A DNA stretch of 64,000 nt from Nocardia donostiensis (GCF_002081715.1 NZ_MUKP01000023.1:31954-95953), one strand, 5' to 3'; positions 1 through 8,395 are shown, counted from the stretch's first letter. Program-made: numbers and translations. Notes: a model not told the origin generated them from the sequence alone.

Positions 1-121
1 CGGCACGCTGCAGCAGCTCGCCGACGTGTTCACGTTCAGCGTCGGAAACACGTAGGTCGCGATCACCTATGCCGTAACCGACACCTCCGACGCCATCTGA
101 AACCGAATCGGGGCCGCCCAT
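1..121 (-). CDS. DUF1707 domain protein, 5' part only
   Basis: The reading frame opens at an ATG at 121 and runs off the left edge, giving about 40 residues. After a Gly-rich leader it contains LRVSDAEREHVGELLQRA, which closely matches the DUF1707 motif (a SHOCT-like N-terminal domain common in actinobacterial membrane proteins, usually written R.SDAERE.V...L). The function of DUF1707 is unknown; it is often followed by membrane helices, which would lie outside the window. An in-frame GTG about 30 bases upstream is an alternative start. The motif match is strong although the gene is cut by the boundary. Confidence 0.75.
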   Translation of the reverse strand, partial: MGGPDSVSDGVGGVGYGIGDRDLRVSDAEREHVGELLQRA

Positions 122-215
122 GTGTTCGAGATTACCGAGCAGAGTCACGTGTCCGCATCAGGGCGAACCCGGATACCGCCCGGAACCGGCCTCCCTAGCT
201 AGGTAGCTTCTGCTG

Positions 216-1457
216 TCAGTTCTTCGGTGAGGTGTTCTCGTCCGGGTTCGTTCCGGCCTCGATAACGGGGCGTTGCTGTTCCCCCAACTCGCTGACCTTC
301 GCTGCGATATCGAACCGCCCCGGTTCGGGCTCGTCCGGTTCGGCGGTGTACAGGCCCCTTTCCGCGTCGTCGCGCAGCTGCCCGAACAGTTCTTCGGGGT
401 TGGCGGCGAGCAGCGAACGGATCGCCGTGTTCATCACCGCAACGAACGGCACCGCGAGCAGGCCGCCCGCGATACCGCCCACCACCACACCGGTGGTGAT
501 CGCGAGCACGACAGCCAGCGGGTGGATACTCACCGCCCGCCCGAGCAGCAGTGGTTGCAGCACATGCCCTTCCAGCTGCATCACCGCGATAATGATGCCA
601 AGCACGATCAGCGCGGTCACGAAACCCTTGGTCACCAGTGCGATGAACACCGCGACGAACCCGGCGAGGAAAGCGCCGATAATGGGGATGAACGCGCTGA
701 TGAACACCAGCGAAGCCAACGGCAGCGCCAGCGGGACACCCAGGATCGCCAGCCCGGCACCGATACCGATCGCGTCCACCGCGGCCACCGCGACCGTCGC
801 CCGCACGAAACCCACCAGCGACCCGAACCCCAGCTCACCGGCGATACGCACCCGCTCGCGGTGCGCGGCGGGCACGATCCGGGTGACGAAATGCCAGATC
901 TGGTCCCCGCTGTAGATGAAGAAGATCAAGATGAACAGGGTCAGGAAAGTGCCGGTGAGGATATGCCCGATCATCGTTGCGGTGGTCAGCGCTCCGCTGG
1001 TCAGCGCGTCCTGATTGGATTCGATGGTTTTGACGATGGTGTCGCCCGCGGTGCGGATCTGTTCGTCGCTCAGATGCATCGGGCCGTTGATCAGCCAGTC
1101 CTGAGTTTTGTGGATGCTCGCGGTGACCTCGTCGGACAGCTGCGGCACCCCGACCACGAACTGTTCAACAACGAAGGTCAAGGTCCCGGCGACCAGGCCG
1201 AGCGAGCCGACCAGCACCACGAAAACCCCGAGCGCCCGCGGCACCCCGCGCCGCTGCAGCCAATCCACCAGCGGCGCCAGCAGCGCGGCAGCAAGCAGGG
1301 CGATCGCCAACGGGATGACCACTGTCGCGAGCCGCTGCACCACCATGGCGAGCACCAGCGCGAAGGCGAAAATGACCAGCAGTCGCCACGCCCATTCCGC
1401 TGTCGTGCGCACAATCGGATGTACGGCGTCGGCCGCCGTCGGTTTCGGCTCGCTCAC
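216..1457 (-). CDS. AI-2E family transporter-like membrane protein
   Basis: A 413-residue integral membrane protein of the AI-2E/YdiK/PerM superfamily. Several hydrophobic segments are visible: LLVIFAFALVLAMVVQRL with the next stretch near the N-terminus, then LTGTFLTLFILIFFIYSG and a C-terminal group ending VVVGGIAGGLLAVPFVAVMNT, the typical C-terminal signature. Members are predicted exporters or permeases; the substrate cannot be read here. I chose the GTG at 1457 (VSEPKP). The open frame extends to 1559, but that start would overlap the divergent cyclase gene. A GGAG abuts the GTG, so the exact start is uncertain. The C-terminal ~60 residues are acidic and cytoplasmic-looking. Confidence 0.8.
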   Translation of the reverse strand: MSEPKPTAADAVHPIVRTTAEWAWRLLVIFAFALVLAMVVQRLATVVIPLAIALLAAALLAPLVDWLQRRGVPRALGVFVVLVGSLGLVAGTLTFVVEQFVVGVPQLSDEVTASIHKTQDWLINGPMHLSDEQIRTAGDTIVKTIESNQDALTSGALTTATMIGHILTGTFLTLFILIFFIYSGDQIWHFVTRIVPAAHRERVRIAGELGFGSLVGFVRATVAVAAVDAIGIGAGLAILGVPLALPLASLVFISAFIPIIGAFLAGFVAVFIALVTKGFVTALIVLGIIIAVMQLEGHVLQPLLLGRAVSIHPLAVVLAITTGVVVGGIAGGLLAVPFVAVMNTAIRSLLAANPEELFGQLRDDAERGLYTAEPDEPEPGRFDIAAKVSELGEQQRPVIEAGTNPDENTSPKN

Positions 1458-1524
1458 CTCCGATAGCCTATCGGCCGAACCCGGGCACACAGGGGCGCAA
1501 GCTTCGGACGCTAGATTAGTGATC

Positions 1525-3081
1525 GTGTCAGCGCCCTTGGAAGCGGTCAAACAGACCATGCATACGCGCTGGCCGCTCTATCTCACCTCGATGTTGCTGG
1601 CCAACGCGTTCGGCGCGGTGCTGGTGTGGGCATTTATTCAATACGGGCTGCCGGTTCCGGAAGGCGACGTACCCGGTACCCGCCGCATCGGACTGCTCAT
1701 CCCGGGGGTCGTGTTCGTCACCGGGGGTCTGCTCAGTGTGCTCGCCTCGGCGCTGATGTTGCGTCCAGTGATGCGCTGGCAGGTACGCGGCGGGCCGCCG
1801 AGCCGCCAGGAGCAGATGGCGGCGCTGCACGCTCCGCTGCGGCAGGCCATCCTGCATCTGGCGTTATGGCTGGTCGGCGGCGCGGTGCTGGCCTCGTTGA
1901 TCATCGTGGAAACTCCCGCGCTGGCCGGTGCCGTGATCGTCACCGAATGTATGGCCGCCACCCTCGTGTTCGGCTTCACCTACATGCTCGGCGAGCGGAT
2001 CCTGCGCCCAGTCGCCGCCGAAGCGCTCACCGCGGGCACCTTCGACCACACCCTCACACCCGGTGTCGGCACCCGGATGGCGATGACCTGGGGTATGGGG
2101 ACATTCGCGCCAACCATCGCCATCGTGCTGCTGTGCGTCACCCAGATCTCCTCCGAGGTGAAGTTCTCGGCGCAGTCGCTGGCCATCTCGATCCTGCTGC
2201 TGTGCGGAGTGGTGATCATGCAGGCGCTGGCGCTGTCGATGCTCACCGCGTCCAGTATCTCCGACCCGGTGCGCCAGCTCAGCCAGGCCATCAACCGGGT
2301 GCAGGAGGGTGCGCGGGACGTGCAGGTCGAGGTGTTCGACGGTAGCGAGATCGGCCTGCTGCAGGTCGGCTTCAACAGGATGATGGAGGAGGCCGCCACC
2401 CGGCAGCAGCTGCAGGAACTGTTCGGTCAGCACGTCGGCGCCGATGTCGCCCAACGCGCCCTCGACTACGGCACGGAACTGGGCGGGGAGACCCGGTTCG
2501 TGGCGGTGCTGTTCGTCGATATGGTCGGCTCGACCGCGACCGCAGCCGAACACCCGCCCACCGAGGTGGTCAGCCTGCTCAACGAGTTCTTCCGGGTGGT
2601 GGTCGATGTGATCGACCGGCACAACGGTTTTGTCAACAAGTTCGTCGGCGATGCCGCGCTGGCGATCTTCGGTGCGCCGCTGGACCGGCCGGACGCTCCC
2701 ACCGCCGCGCTGGCCGCCGCCCGCGACCTGCGTCGGGCACTGCGCGAGGTGCCCGGGCTGGATATCGGCATCGGTGTGTCGGCGGGGCTGGCGGTCGCGG
2801 GCAATATCGGCGCGGCCAACCGTTTCGAATACACGGTGATCGGTGACCCCGTGAACGAGGCGTCCCGACTCACCGAACTCGCCAAAGACCAGCCTGGGCG
2901 CGTGCTCGCTTCCGGTTCGGCACTGTATTTCGCCGAGGAAAGCGAACAGCGGCATTGGGAGTCCGGCGACGAGGTGCAATTGCGCGGGCGCCGCAGGAAA
3001 ACCCGGTTGTCCTGGCCGCGCGAGGAAGCCACAGACGTGATCGACGGCACGGACGATCAGCAGGCCCATTCGTTAGGCTGA
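1525..3081 (+). CDS. Membrane adenylate/guanylate cyclase with HAMP domain
   Basis: A 518-residue class III nucleotide cyclase making cAMP (or cGMP) at the inner face of the membrane. About six hydrophobic segments fill the first ~280 residues, for example LTSMLLANAFGAVLVWAFI and LAISILLLCGVVIMQALAL. A HAMP linker follows (SDPVRQLSQAINRVQEG), then the catalytic domain FVAVLFVDMVGSTATAAEH with metal-binding Asp, FVNKFVGDAALAIFGAP with the second Asp, and EYTVIGDPVNEASRL. This is the architecture of the mycobacterial Rv1318c-Rv1320c group. The GTG at 1525 (VSAPLEAVKQ) was chosen; upstream codons in this frame read as antisense of the neighbour. The product likely signals to downstream cAMP-binding regulators not seen here. 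Confidence 0.9.
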   Translation: MSAPLEAVKQTMHTRWPLYLTSMLLANAFGAVLVWAFIQYGLPVPEGDVPGTRRIGLLIPGVVFVTGGLLSVLASALMLRPVMRWQVRGGPPSRQEQMAALHAPLRQAILHLALWLVGGAVLASLIIVETPALAGAVIVTECMAATLVFGFTYMLGERILRPVAAEALTAGTFDHTLTPGVGTRMAMTWGMGTFAPTIAIVLLCVTQISSEVKFSAQSLAISILLLCGVVIMQALALSMLTASSISDPVRQLSQAINRVQEGARDVQVEVFDGSEIGLLQVGFNRMMEEAATRQQLQELFGQHVGADVAQRALDYGTELGGETRFVAVLFVDMVGSTATAAEHPPTEVVSLLNEFFRVVVDVIDRHNGFVNKFVGDAALAIFGAPLDRPDAPTAALAAARDLRRALREVPGLDIGIGVSAGLAVAGNIGAANRFEYTVIGDPVNEASRLTELAKDQPGRVLASGSALYFAEESEQRHWESGDEVQLRGRRRKTRLSWPREEATDVIDGTDDQQAHSLG

Positions 3082-3085
3082 GCGC

Positions 3086-4177
3086 GTGATGGCCGACGAC
3101 GACACCGACAACACCAAGTCGGCTGTGTCGTTTTCGCAGGCCGAAAACCGGCGCGGAAAATTCTGGTGGATCAAATGGGTCGCCGGCGTGGCGCTGCTGA
3201 TATTGCTGATCGGCGAGGGCATCTACCTATGGCCCCGGCTGCACGAATCGTGGCGCAAACTCACCGAAATCCACTGGGGGTGGGTTGCCGCCTGCATAAC
3301 CCTGCAGGCGATGTCGATGAGCGGATTCGGCCGGGTGCAAAAACAACTGTTGCGCACCGGCGGCGTCGCGGTGAGTCAACGTAAATCGGTTTCTGTTGTC
3401 TACGGCGCCACCGCCATGTCGGTGACCCTGCCCGCCGGGCAGGTTTTCTCCACCGCGTTCACCTACCGGCAGACCCGTAAATGGGGCGCGAACCCGATCG
3501 TCGCCTCCTGGCAACTGGTGTTCTCCGGTGTCGTCTCCGCTGCCGGACTCGCGCTGCTCGGTGTCACCGGTGCCCTGCTCGCCGGCAGCCGGGTGGGGCC
3601 GGTGAAACTCGTCCTGTCCTTGGCTGCGGTCGCCGCCCTGGTGTGGGCGGGCAACTATATCGCCAGCAACCCAGGGTCCTTGGAAAAGCTGCTGCACCGT
3701 GGGCTCGCAGTGTTCAATCGGGTACGTAAACGTCCCGCCGATTTCGGTGCAGGCAAGATCGCCGAACTGCTGACCCAGCTGGAATCGGTCGATATGGGAC
3801 GTCGCGACGGTGTCCGAGTGACCGGATGGGCGATCGTCCACCGGCTCGCCGATGTCGCATGCCTTGGCGCGGCCTGTTATGCGATCGGCGGCGATCCGCG
3901 CTGGGCGGGTCTGCTCATCGCATTCGCCGCAGGCAAGGCCGTCGGGTCCATTCCGTTCGCGCCAGGCGGCATCGTTTATGTGGATGCCACCCTCATCTAC
4001 GGTCTGACGGCTGCCGCAGGGCTGCCCGCCTTCCAAGCAGTCGCTGCAGCGTTCGTGTACCGCATGGTGAGTTTCATTCTGGTCGCGATCGTCGGCTGGA
4101 TCGTTTTCGCGTTCCTGTTCCGCAAACGCCAGGCCGACGACGACGAATACGAAAAGGAATTCGAGCGATTGGTATGA
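3086..4177 (+). CDS. Lysyltransferase/flippase-like (UPF0104, YbhN-type) membrane protein
   Basis: A 363-residue multi-pass membrane protein of the UPF0104/LPG_synthase_TM family. Visible marks are WGWVAACITLQAMSMSGFGRVQKQLL, ATAMSVTLPAGQVFSTAFTYRQTRKWGA and the C-terminal GKAVGSIPFAPGGIVYVDATLIYGL, all typical of the integral domain of MprF-like or glycolipid flippase-like proteins. The lysyl-transfer domain of MprF is absent, so this is the membrane part alone. It begins 5 bases after the cyclase stop, so the two genes are probably co-transcribed. GTG 3086 and the adjacent ATG 3089 are equivalent starts. The C-terminus is acidic. Confidence 0.8.
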   Translation: MMADDDTDNTKSAVSFSQAENRRGKFWWIKWVAGVALLILLIGEGIYLWPRLHESWRKLTEIHWGWVAACITLQAMSMSGFGRVQKQLLRTGGVAVSQRKSVSVVYGATAMSVTLPAGQVFSTAFTYRQTRKWGANPIVASWQLVFSGVVSAAGLALLGVTGALLAGSRVGPVKLVLSLAAVAALVWAGNYIASNPGSLEKLLHRGLAVFNRVRKRPADFGAGKIAELLTQLESVDMGRRDGVRVTGWAIVHRLADVACLGAACYAIGGDPRWAGLLIAFAAGKAVGSIPFAPGGIVYVDATLIYGLTAAAGLPAFQAVAAAFVYRMVSFILVAIVGWIVFAFLFRKRQADDDEYEKEFERLV

Positions 4178-4273
4178 GCGTACGGGCGTACCTCCGCCTT
4201 CGCTCCGGGGTGTGCTTTGAGGTGTGCTTCAGGCTTCGCTCCGGGGGTGTGATCAGGAACTAGGCTGGCGCGC

Positions 4274-4642
4274 GTGAAGAAGATTGCGCCGATCGCGGTG
4301 GACCTGCTGCTGGTGGTTGTGTTCTGCATGATCGGCAGGCGCAGTCATGAGGAGGCAGTGCTCGCCGGATTGCTGTACACGGTGTGGCCGTTCGCGGCGG
4401 GGTTGGCGCTGGGTTGGGTGATCGCCATAGTGCTGGATCGCCGGCGCGGCGGTGATGCACCGTTCGACGGGACGCGGTTGTGGCCGACGGGCGTCGTTAT
4501 CTGGGTGACGACGGTGATCGCCGGGATGCTGCTGCGGGTGGTCAGCGGTCAGGGCACGGCGTTCAGTTTCTTCCTGGTTGCGGGCGCGGTACTCGCGTTC
4601 TTCCTGCTCGGCTGGCGGACCGCCATCCGGGCGCTCAACTGA
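4274..4642 (+). CDS. DUF3054 membrane protein
   Basis: A 122-residue protein with four predicted membrane helices. The opening IAPIAVDLLLVVVFCMIGRRSHEE, then LLYTVWPFAAGLALGWVI and a terminal LGWRTAIRAL, fit the DUF3054 family, small actinobacterial and haloarchaeal membrane proteins of unknown function. The GTG start follows a 96-base spacer with a repeated CTTCGCTCCGGGG motif (4200 and 4234). It converges on the PBP-like gene with a 12-base gap. Confidence 0.8.
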   Translation: MKKIAPIAVDLLLVVVFCMIGRRSHEEAVLAGLLYTVWPFAAGLALGWVIAIVLDRRRGGDAPFDGTRLWPTGVVIWVTTVIAGMLLRVVSGQGTAFSFFLVAGAVLAFFLLGWRTAIRALN

Positions 4643-4654
4643 CCTCCCGCGCAC

Positions 4655-6331
4655 TCACGGTTCCGGGGCGGCCAGGGCGCGCAGCATCCGCGAAGCCATC
4701 TTGACCGCCGCGTCGCCGCCATCCATCTGTTTGATGTGGATGGCGAACGCCAGATCGCCCATGGTGACGATCAGCCAGCCGTCCTCGCCTGCCTTCGCGG
4801 TGAATCCGGTGACATCGCGGTACATCCGCAGGGTCGCGAACCGGGGATCCTTCATCGCATCGCGCATCATGGTGCGCAAACGGTCGGTGACCGGGGCAGG
4901 CAGCGGTTCCAGCGCAGCATCGGTTTCGCTGGGGCGGCCACGTTCGATCATCGGCGGCGGCACCGCCCCGCGAGCGATCGCGGCGGCGGCGATGGCCATC
5001 CCGAACGGGCTGGCCTGCACCGCATCTGCCCCGCCGCCCTGACTGACCTGTTCAGCGCTGCGGCCCGCGACCGCCAACCGGCCGGTCACCTCGTCCAGGC
5101 CGGGCACCCGGAAGTCGACACCGACACCCAGCATCGCCGCGGCCTCGGCGGCTTCCTGCACCGAAACGTCGCGTTCGGCTTTGCCTTTTGCGGCTGCTGC
5201 GGCGGCGCGGAACAGGTCGATGGCGCCGCCGACCGGGTACAAGCCGGTGAAAGCGACCGGACCGTGCGCGCTGGAGTAGTTGTTCTGCGCGGCCGCGACC
5301 ACAGCGCCGGTGGACGGCTGGATCGCGACGATGGAGGCCGCGGTGCCTACGCTGACCACCGCCTCCGCCATGGCGCGCTGCAGGCGTTGATCCATGGTTC
5401 CGGCGATATCCGGTCCGGCGGGGCCCTGCGCACCGGCCAGCTGGGTGACGAAACGCCCGTTCTCGAACAGTTGTACGGCCCAACCGGAATGCCGCTCTTG
5501 GCTGTCCTGCCACACCTCGTGCATGGCGTCCAGCAGTGGCGACCCTACGCGGCGGTCGACCGTGATGAGCCGCGGCTCCTTCTCCATCACCACGCCGGGT
5601 ATGGGCGCCATCCGCGGTTCCAGGATCGCGAAATCGCCTTCGCGCAGGCTCACCGCGACGATGGGTTTACCGTCGGACGATGCCAGTTCCTCGCGCAACG
5701 ATGATCCGGTGATCAGCGGCGCGACGGGTTCGATAGCGTCGGCCAGTGCCTCGGTGGAGGCGACCTGGTCGGGTATGCGCGCCGGGTCGAGTTTGATCAC
5801 GTTGATGGTCTGCTGAGTCATCAACGGAGCGCCGACGTTGTCGACCACCCGGGGTGGCGGGTTCGGGGTGGTGCGCACCAGTTCCACGGTGCGGTTATGG
5901 TTCAGCTCCGGCAGGACGACGGCTGGGTCCCAGGAGATGCGCCAGCCGATCGCGAGTTTGCGGACGGTGCCCTCGCGGCTGTACGTCCAGGTCTTGTTCT
6001 CGCCGAAGCTCCAGTCGACGTTCATAGTGAAAATGCCCGATTCCGGGTCGAGCCCGATGAACTGGGTTTTCTCGTAGTCGACTTCGCCGGAGTCGAGCCC
6101 TTCGAACATTTGCTTCAATGTTGCCGAGGCGGCGCTCGGGTAGGAGGTGAGCTCGGCGGCGGCAGCATAGTCGCCGTCGTCGAGGAGTTCGGTGAAGCGA
6201 TCTACCACGGCTTCGGGCCCGGTCGGTTCCTCGTTCGAACCGCACGACCCCATTGCGATGACCAAAGCCGCCACCCCCGTGAGGGCCACTGCGCCCCGGA
6301 AGCGAAAGCGGCGGGATCCCCTCACATCCAT
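4655..6331 (-). CDS. Penicillin-binding-protein-like lipoprotein with degenerate active site
   Basis: A 558-residue predicted lipoprotein (hydrophobic leader ending AMGSC). An NTF2-like MecA_N domain (about residues 35-155) is followed by a linker and a transpeptidase-like domain. The fold is recognisable from IVAIQPSTGAVVAAAQN, GLYPVGGAIDLF and SPFGMAIAAAAIARG, the places where class B PBPs have PSTG, YPPGSTFK and TPLQMA. At the SxxK motif the sequence is G-A-I-D, so both the acylated Ser and the general-base Lys are gone, and the KTG box reads KAG. It therefore looks unable to bind penicillin covalently and may be a scaffold or peptidoglycan sensor. The closest family member I know is Rv2864c. 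ATG 6331 was preferred to GTG 6340. Confidence 0.8.
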   Translation of the reverse strand: MDVRGSRRFRFRGAVALTGVAALVIAMGSCGSNEEPTGPEAVVDRFTELLDDGDYAAAAELTSYPSAASATLKQMFEGLDSGEVDYEKTQFIGLDPESGIFTMNVDWSFGENKTWTYSREGTVRKLAIGWRISWDPAVVLPELNHNRTVELVRTTPNPPPRVVDNVGAPLMTQQTINVIKLDPARIPDQVASTEALADAIEPVAPLITGSSLREELASSDGKPIVAVSLREGDFAILEPRMAPIPGVVMEKEPRLITVDRRVGSPLLDAMHEVWQDSQERHSGWAVQLFENGRFVTQLAGAQGPAGPDIAGTMDQRLQRAMAEAVVSVGTAASIVAIQPSTGAVVAAAQNNYSSAHGPVAFTGLYPVGGAIDLFRAAAAAAKGKAERDVSVQEAAEAAAMLGVGVDFRVPGLDEVTGRLAVAGRSAEQVSQGGGADAVQASPFGMAIAAAAIARGAVPPPMIERGRPSETDAALEPLPAPVTDRLRTMMRDAMKDPRFATLRMYRDVTGFTAKAGEDGWLIVTMGDLAFAIHIKQMDGGDAAVKMASRMLRALAAPEP

Positions 6332-6651
6332 GTCGCCCACTCTTCACTCTTGTCACTCCAGTAACAAGACCACCGTACCTGGAAAAATTGCTGTTCGCGA
6401 CGCGTCGCAAAGCCGGAACCATACCGACGCCGAACGTTTGTAATTGTGCCCGAATCCTCCTGCGCAACGACAACCGACCATGATCAACTGCCGGTCGTCG
6501 CGAAGCTTCCGAAGCCGCCGCCACGCTACCGATCGTTTCGCCCTGACGCGGCGTTACCGCGGAAGTCGTGCCGGACTCGAGACGCTCGCAGTATGCCCGC
6601 GCCGCCGACAGGTAACCGGGCCGCGAGTAGGGCGTCGGTAAAGTTGCCTGC
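6332..6651. other. Intergenic region between the PBP-like gene and aroQ
   Basis: 320 bases between divergent genes. It holds the near-perfect palindrome at 6348-6369 beside the PBP-like gene start. The rest, 6370-6651, shows no convincing gene: the short frames across it are Arg- and Pro-rich and look like composition artefacts. Promoters for both flanking genes must lie here but no clear -10/-35 pair stands out. Confidence 0.5.
6348..6369. promoter_or_regulatory. Near-perfect palindrome upstream of the PBP-like gene
   Basis: The arms TCTTGTCACT and AGTAACAAGA are separated by CC; nine of ten positions pair. The site ends 16 bases from the ATG at 6331, where a repressor or activator of the lipoprotein gene would sit. 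The protein that binds it is unknown. Confidence 0.45.
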
Positions 6652-7125
6652 ATGGCCGAAACCGCTGGCCCGCGCCTCGCGGGCGGTCCGATCCTGGTAT
6701 TGAACGGACCAAACCTGAACATGCTCGGCACCCGCCAGCCCGAGGTGTACGGCTCGGAGACACTCGGTGATGTGATCGAACTGTGCCGTAAGACCGCGGC
6801 CGGGTACGGGCGGCAGATCACCGACTTCCAGTCCAACTCCGAGGGCGAGTTGATCGACCGCATTCACCGGGCGTACGGCACGGAATCGGCGATCGTGATC
6901 AATCCCGGCGGGCTCACCCACACATCGGTGGCGTTACGTGACGCGTTGGTGATCCCGCAGGTTCCGATAGTCGAAGTGCACATCAGTAACGTGCACGCCC
7001 GCGAGGAATTCCGGCACCATTCCTTCATCTCACCTATCGCGACAGCGGTGATCGCCGGGCTGGGCGTCTATGGTTATGCGGCAGCTATCGAATTCCTGCT
7101 CCACCGCGAGCAATTGGCTACCTGA
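6652..7125 (+). CDS. aroQ: Type II 3-dehydroquinate dehydratase
   Basis: A 157-residue cytoplasmic enzyme converting 3-dehydroquinate to 3-dehydroshikimate, the third step of the shikimate pathway. All family motifs are present: VLNGPNLNMLGTRQPEVYG (with the catalytic Tyr), DFQSNSEGELIDRIHRA, INPGGLTHTSVALRDAL and VEVHISNVHAREEFRHHSFI with the catalytic His near the end. Length is normal for type II dodecameric enzymes. No other shikimate genes flank it, unlike the aro clusters of many actinobacteria. It converges on the deazaflavin oxidoreductase; a short CGCGG-CAG-CCGCG hairpin lies between the two stops. Confidence 0.97.
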   Translation: MAETAGPRLAGGPILVLNGPNLNMLGTRQPEVYGSETLGDVIELCRKTAAGYGRQITDFQSNSEGELIDRIHRAYGTESAIVINPGGLTHTSVALRDALVIPQVPIVEVHISNVHAREEFRHHSFISPIATAVIAGLGVYGYAAAIEFLLHREQLAT

Positions 7126-7156
7126 TAACGCGGCAGCCGCGAATACGATTGGGAAT

Positions 7157-7603
7157 TCAGCTGATACGGAAGACCGGAACACCCGGTGCGATGGCGGCTA
7201 GTTCGGCATCGGGCGAATCCTTCGTCACCCCTTCGAAGAACCGGTTGACCTCCCAGCCCCAGCGCCGCAGGTAATCTCGCAGCAACGGCAGCTTGTCGGC
7301 GTCGGCCACCTCGGTCGCGGTGAACGTCTCCACCTTGCGCCCCAACCGCAGCTCACCCCCTCCGGCGACCCGCAGATTCCGCACCCACTGGGTGTGTCCG
7401 CGCGGCGCGACCAGGTATTTCGCGCTGTCCGCGTCGGTCATCACGTTCACCATGGTGGTCCGCCACTCACCGCTGGTGCGGCCCCGCACCGCGAGCAGTC
7501 GCGAACCGAACACGCTGATGCCCAGCTTCGGCAGCAGGTTCATGAACCTGCTCATGATCGGGTCGATGCCGGTGGGGCGCAGGTAGCGGTTGGGGGCGGC
7601 CAT
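7157..7603 (-). CDS. Deazaflavin (F420)-dependent nitroreductase-family protein
   Basis: A 148-residue protein of the DUF385/Ddn family, whose members use F420H2 or bind F420, FMN or fatty acids. The core pattern is LLAVRGRTSGEWRTTMVNVMTDADSAKYLVAPRGHTQWVRNLRVAGGGELRLG, where the family has the R-x-SG..R..P and ..G...P.W..NL signatures. The ATG at 7603 has AAAGGAG six bases upstream; the open frame extends to 7735 but those residues look non-coding. Two copies of a GAGCA-N-TGCTC dyad lie immediately upstream, implying control by a TetR-type repressor. The natural substrate is unknown. Confidence 0.85.
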   Translation of the reverse strand: MAAPNRYLRPTGIDPIMSRFMNLLPKLGISVFGSRLLAVRGRTSGEWRTTMVNVMTDADSAKYLVAPRGHTQWVRNLRVAGGGELRLGRKVETFTATEVADADKLPLLRDYLRRWGWEVNRFFEGVTKDSPDAELAAIAPGVPVFRIS

Positions 7604-7618
7604 TTCCATCTCCTTTGT

Positions 7619-7685
7619 GAGCACTGCTCTCTGTTGTGAGCAACTATCGCATGTGCACAGCACGGAGTCAAGAGCAGTGCTCTTG
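7619..7685. promoter_or_regulatory. Paired operator GAGCA-N-TGCTC upstream of the deazaflavin oxidoreductase
   Basis: Site 1 (7619-7629) is GAGCACTGCTC. Site 2 (7669-7685) is CAAGAGCAGTGCTCTTG, a 17-base palindrome with only the centre unpaired. The centres are 53 bases apart, about five helical turns, so two bound dimers would lie on the same DNA face. Site 1 begins 16 bases from the start codon and next to the ribosome site. This arrangement is typical of TetR-family repression, but no TetR gene is near. Confidence 0.6.
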
Positions 7686-7909
7686 TTTTGACTACCGAAC
7701 TCAACGGCCACATACCCGCTGCCATCGAGTTTCACGGAAAACAGCCACCCGCCCCCAAGTCAGGCATCGCCCAGAACTGTTGCTCCCCTTGCGGTCCCAC
7801 ATACACGACGACGCCGACCGCATCATGCAGCGGCCCACCAGGACGTCATGCGACCGATAGGCAACAGGCCCGCGAACACACCCATCGCGGGCCCGCCCAG
7901 CAGACACCC

Positions 7910-8395
7910 CTACCGCGCCGCCGCCGTGCCGCAGCACGCGCCCTCGGCCGCGACTTCTTCGGTCGAGCCACAACACGCCACCGGCTTCTCGTCGGCAAGG
8001 CTCACGGGTTGTGGTGCGCTACCGAAGGTTTCGCTATCGGCGAGGACGGTGTACACCTCCCACTTCTCGGCGTCGGGTGCGGTGACCCACGCCTTGTCCT
8101 GGGCGGCGAAGCAGCAGGTTGTCCCCATTTCCTCCTGAGCGAACATCCCCGCTTCCGTCAGCCGGGCAATTTCCGAGTGCACCTTCTCCGAGGATTCGAC
8201 CTCGACGCCGAGGTGGTTGATGCTGCCGCCCTTTCCCGGGTTCTCCAGCAACACCAGCTTCAGTGGCGGCTCGGCGATGGCGAAGTTCGCATACCCCGGC
8301 TTCCGCTTGGCCGGTTCGGTGTCGAACAGCGTCGAGTAGAACCGAACCGCCTGTTCGAGGTCGTCGACGTTGAGGGCGAGCTGAACGCGGGACAT
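7910..8395 (-). CDS. cadI: CadI/ArsI-family VOC protein, metal inducible
   Basis: A 161-residue vicinal-oxygen-chelate protein. The opening MSRVQLALNV, then PGYANFAIAEPPLKLVLLE, HLGVEVE, CCFAAQDKAWVTAP and WEVYTVLAD closely match mycobacterial CadI (Rv2641, cadmium-inducible) and resemble ArsI, the C-As lyase. His61, Glu113 and the Cys94-Cys95 pair are kept; the first ArsI metal ligand (His5) is Gln here, as in CadI as I recall it. The tail adds two further CC pairs (ACCG and ACCG). It is divergent from an ArsR-type gene, so As, Cd or Pb probably induces it. Whether it cleaves organoarsenicals is open. Confidence 0.85.
   Translation of the reverse strand: MSRVQLALNVDDLEQAVRFYSTLFDTEPAKRKPGYANFAIAEPPLKLVLLENPGKGGSINHLGVEVESSEKVHSEIARLTEAGMFAQEEMGTTCCFAAQDKAWVTAPDAEKWEVYTVLADSETFGSAPQPVSLADEKPVACCGSTEEVAAEGACCGTAAAR

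Noticed and set aside
273..1466. 397-codon plus-strand frame antisense to the AI-2E-type gene
   Set aside because: The translation is His-, Arg- and Gln-rich with no hydrophobic core, while the opposite strand encodes a clear membrane protein.
1864..3069. 401-codon minus-strand frame under the cyclase gene
   Set aside because: Composition is typical of a high-GC antisense shadow; the sense strand has complete cyclase motifs.
4178..4273. CTTCGCTCCGGGG repeat before the DUF3054 gene as a regulatory element
   Set aside because: Only two short copies in coding-like GC-rich DNA, without symmetry; too weak to call.
7688..7909. Possible gene between the deazaflavin oxidoreductase and cadI
   Set aside because: The 275-codon plus-strand frame is His/Arg-rich and runs antisense into cadI; no motif or ribosome site supports it.
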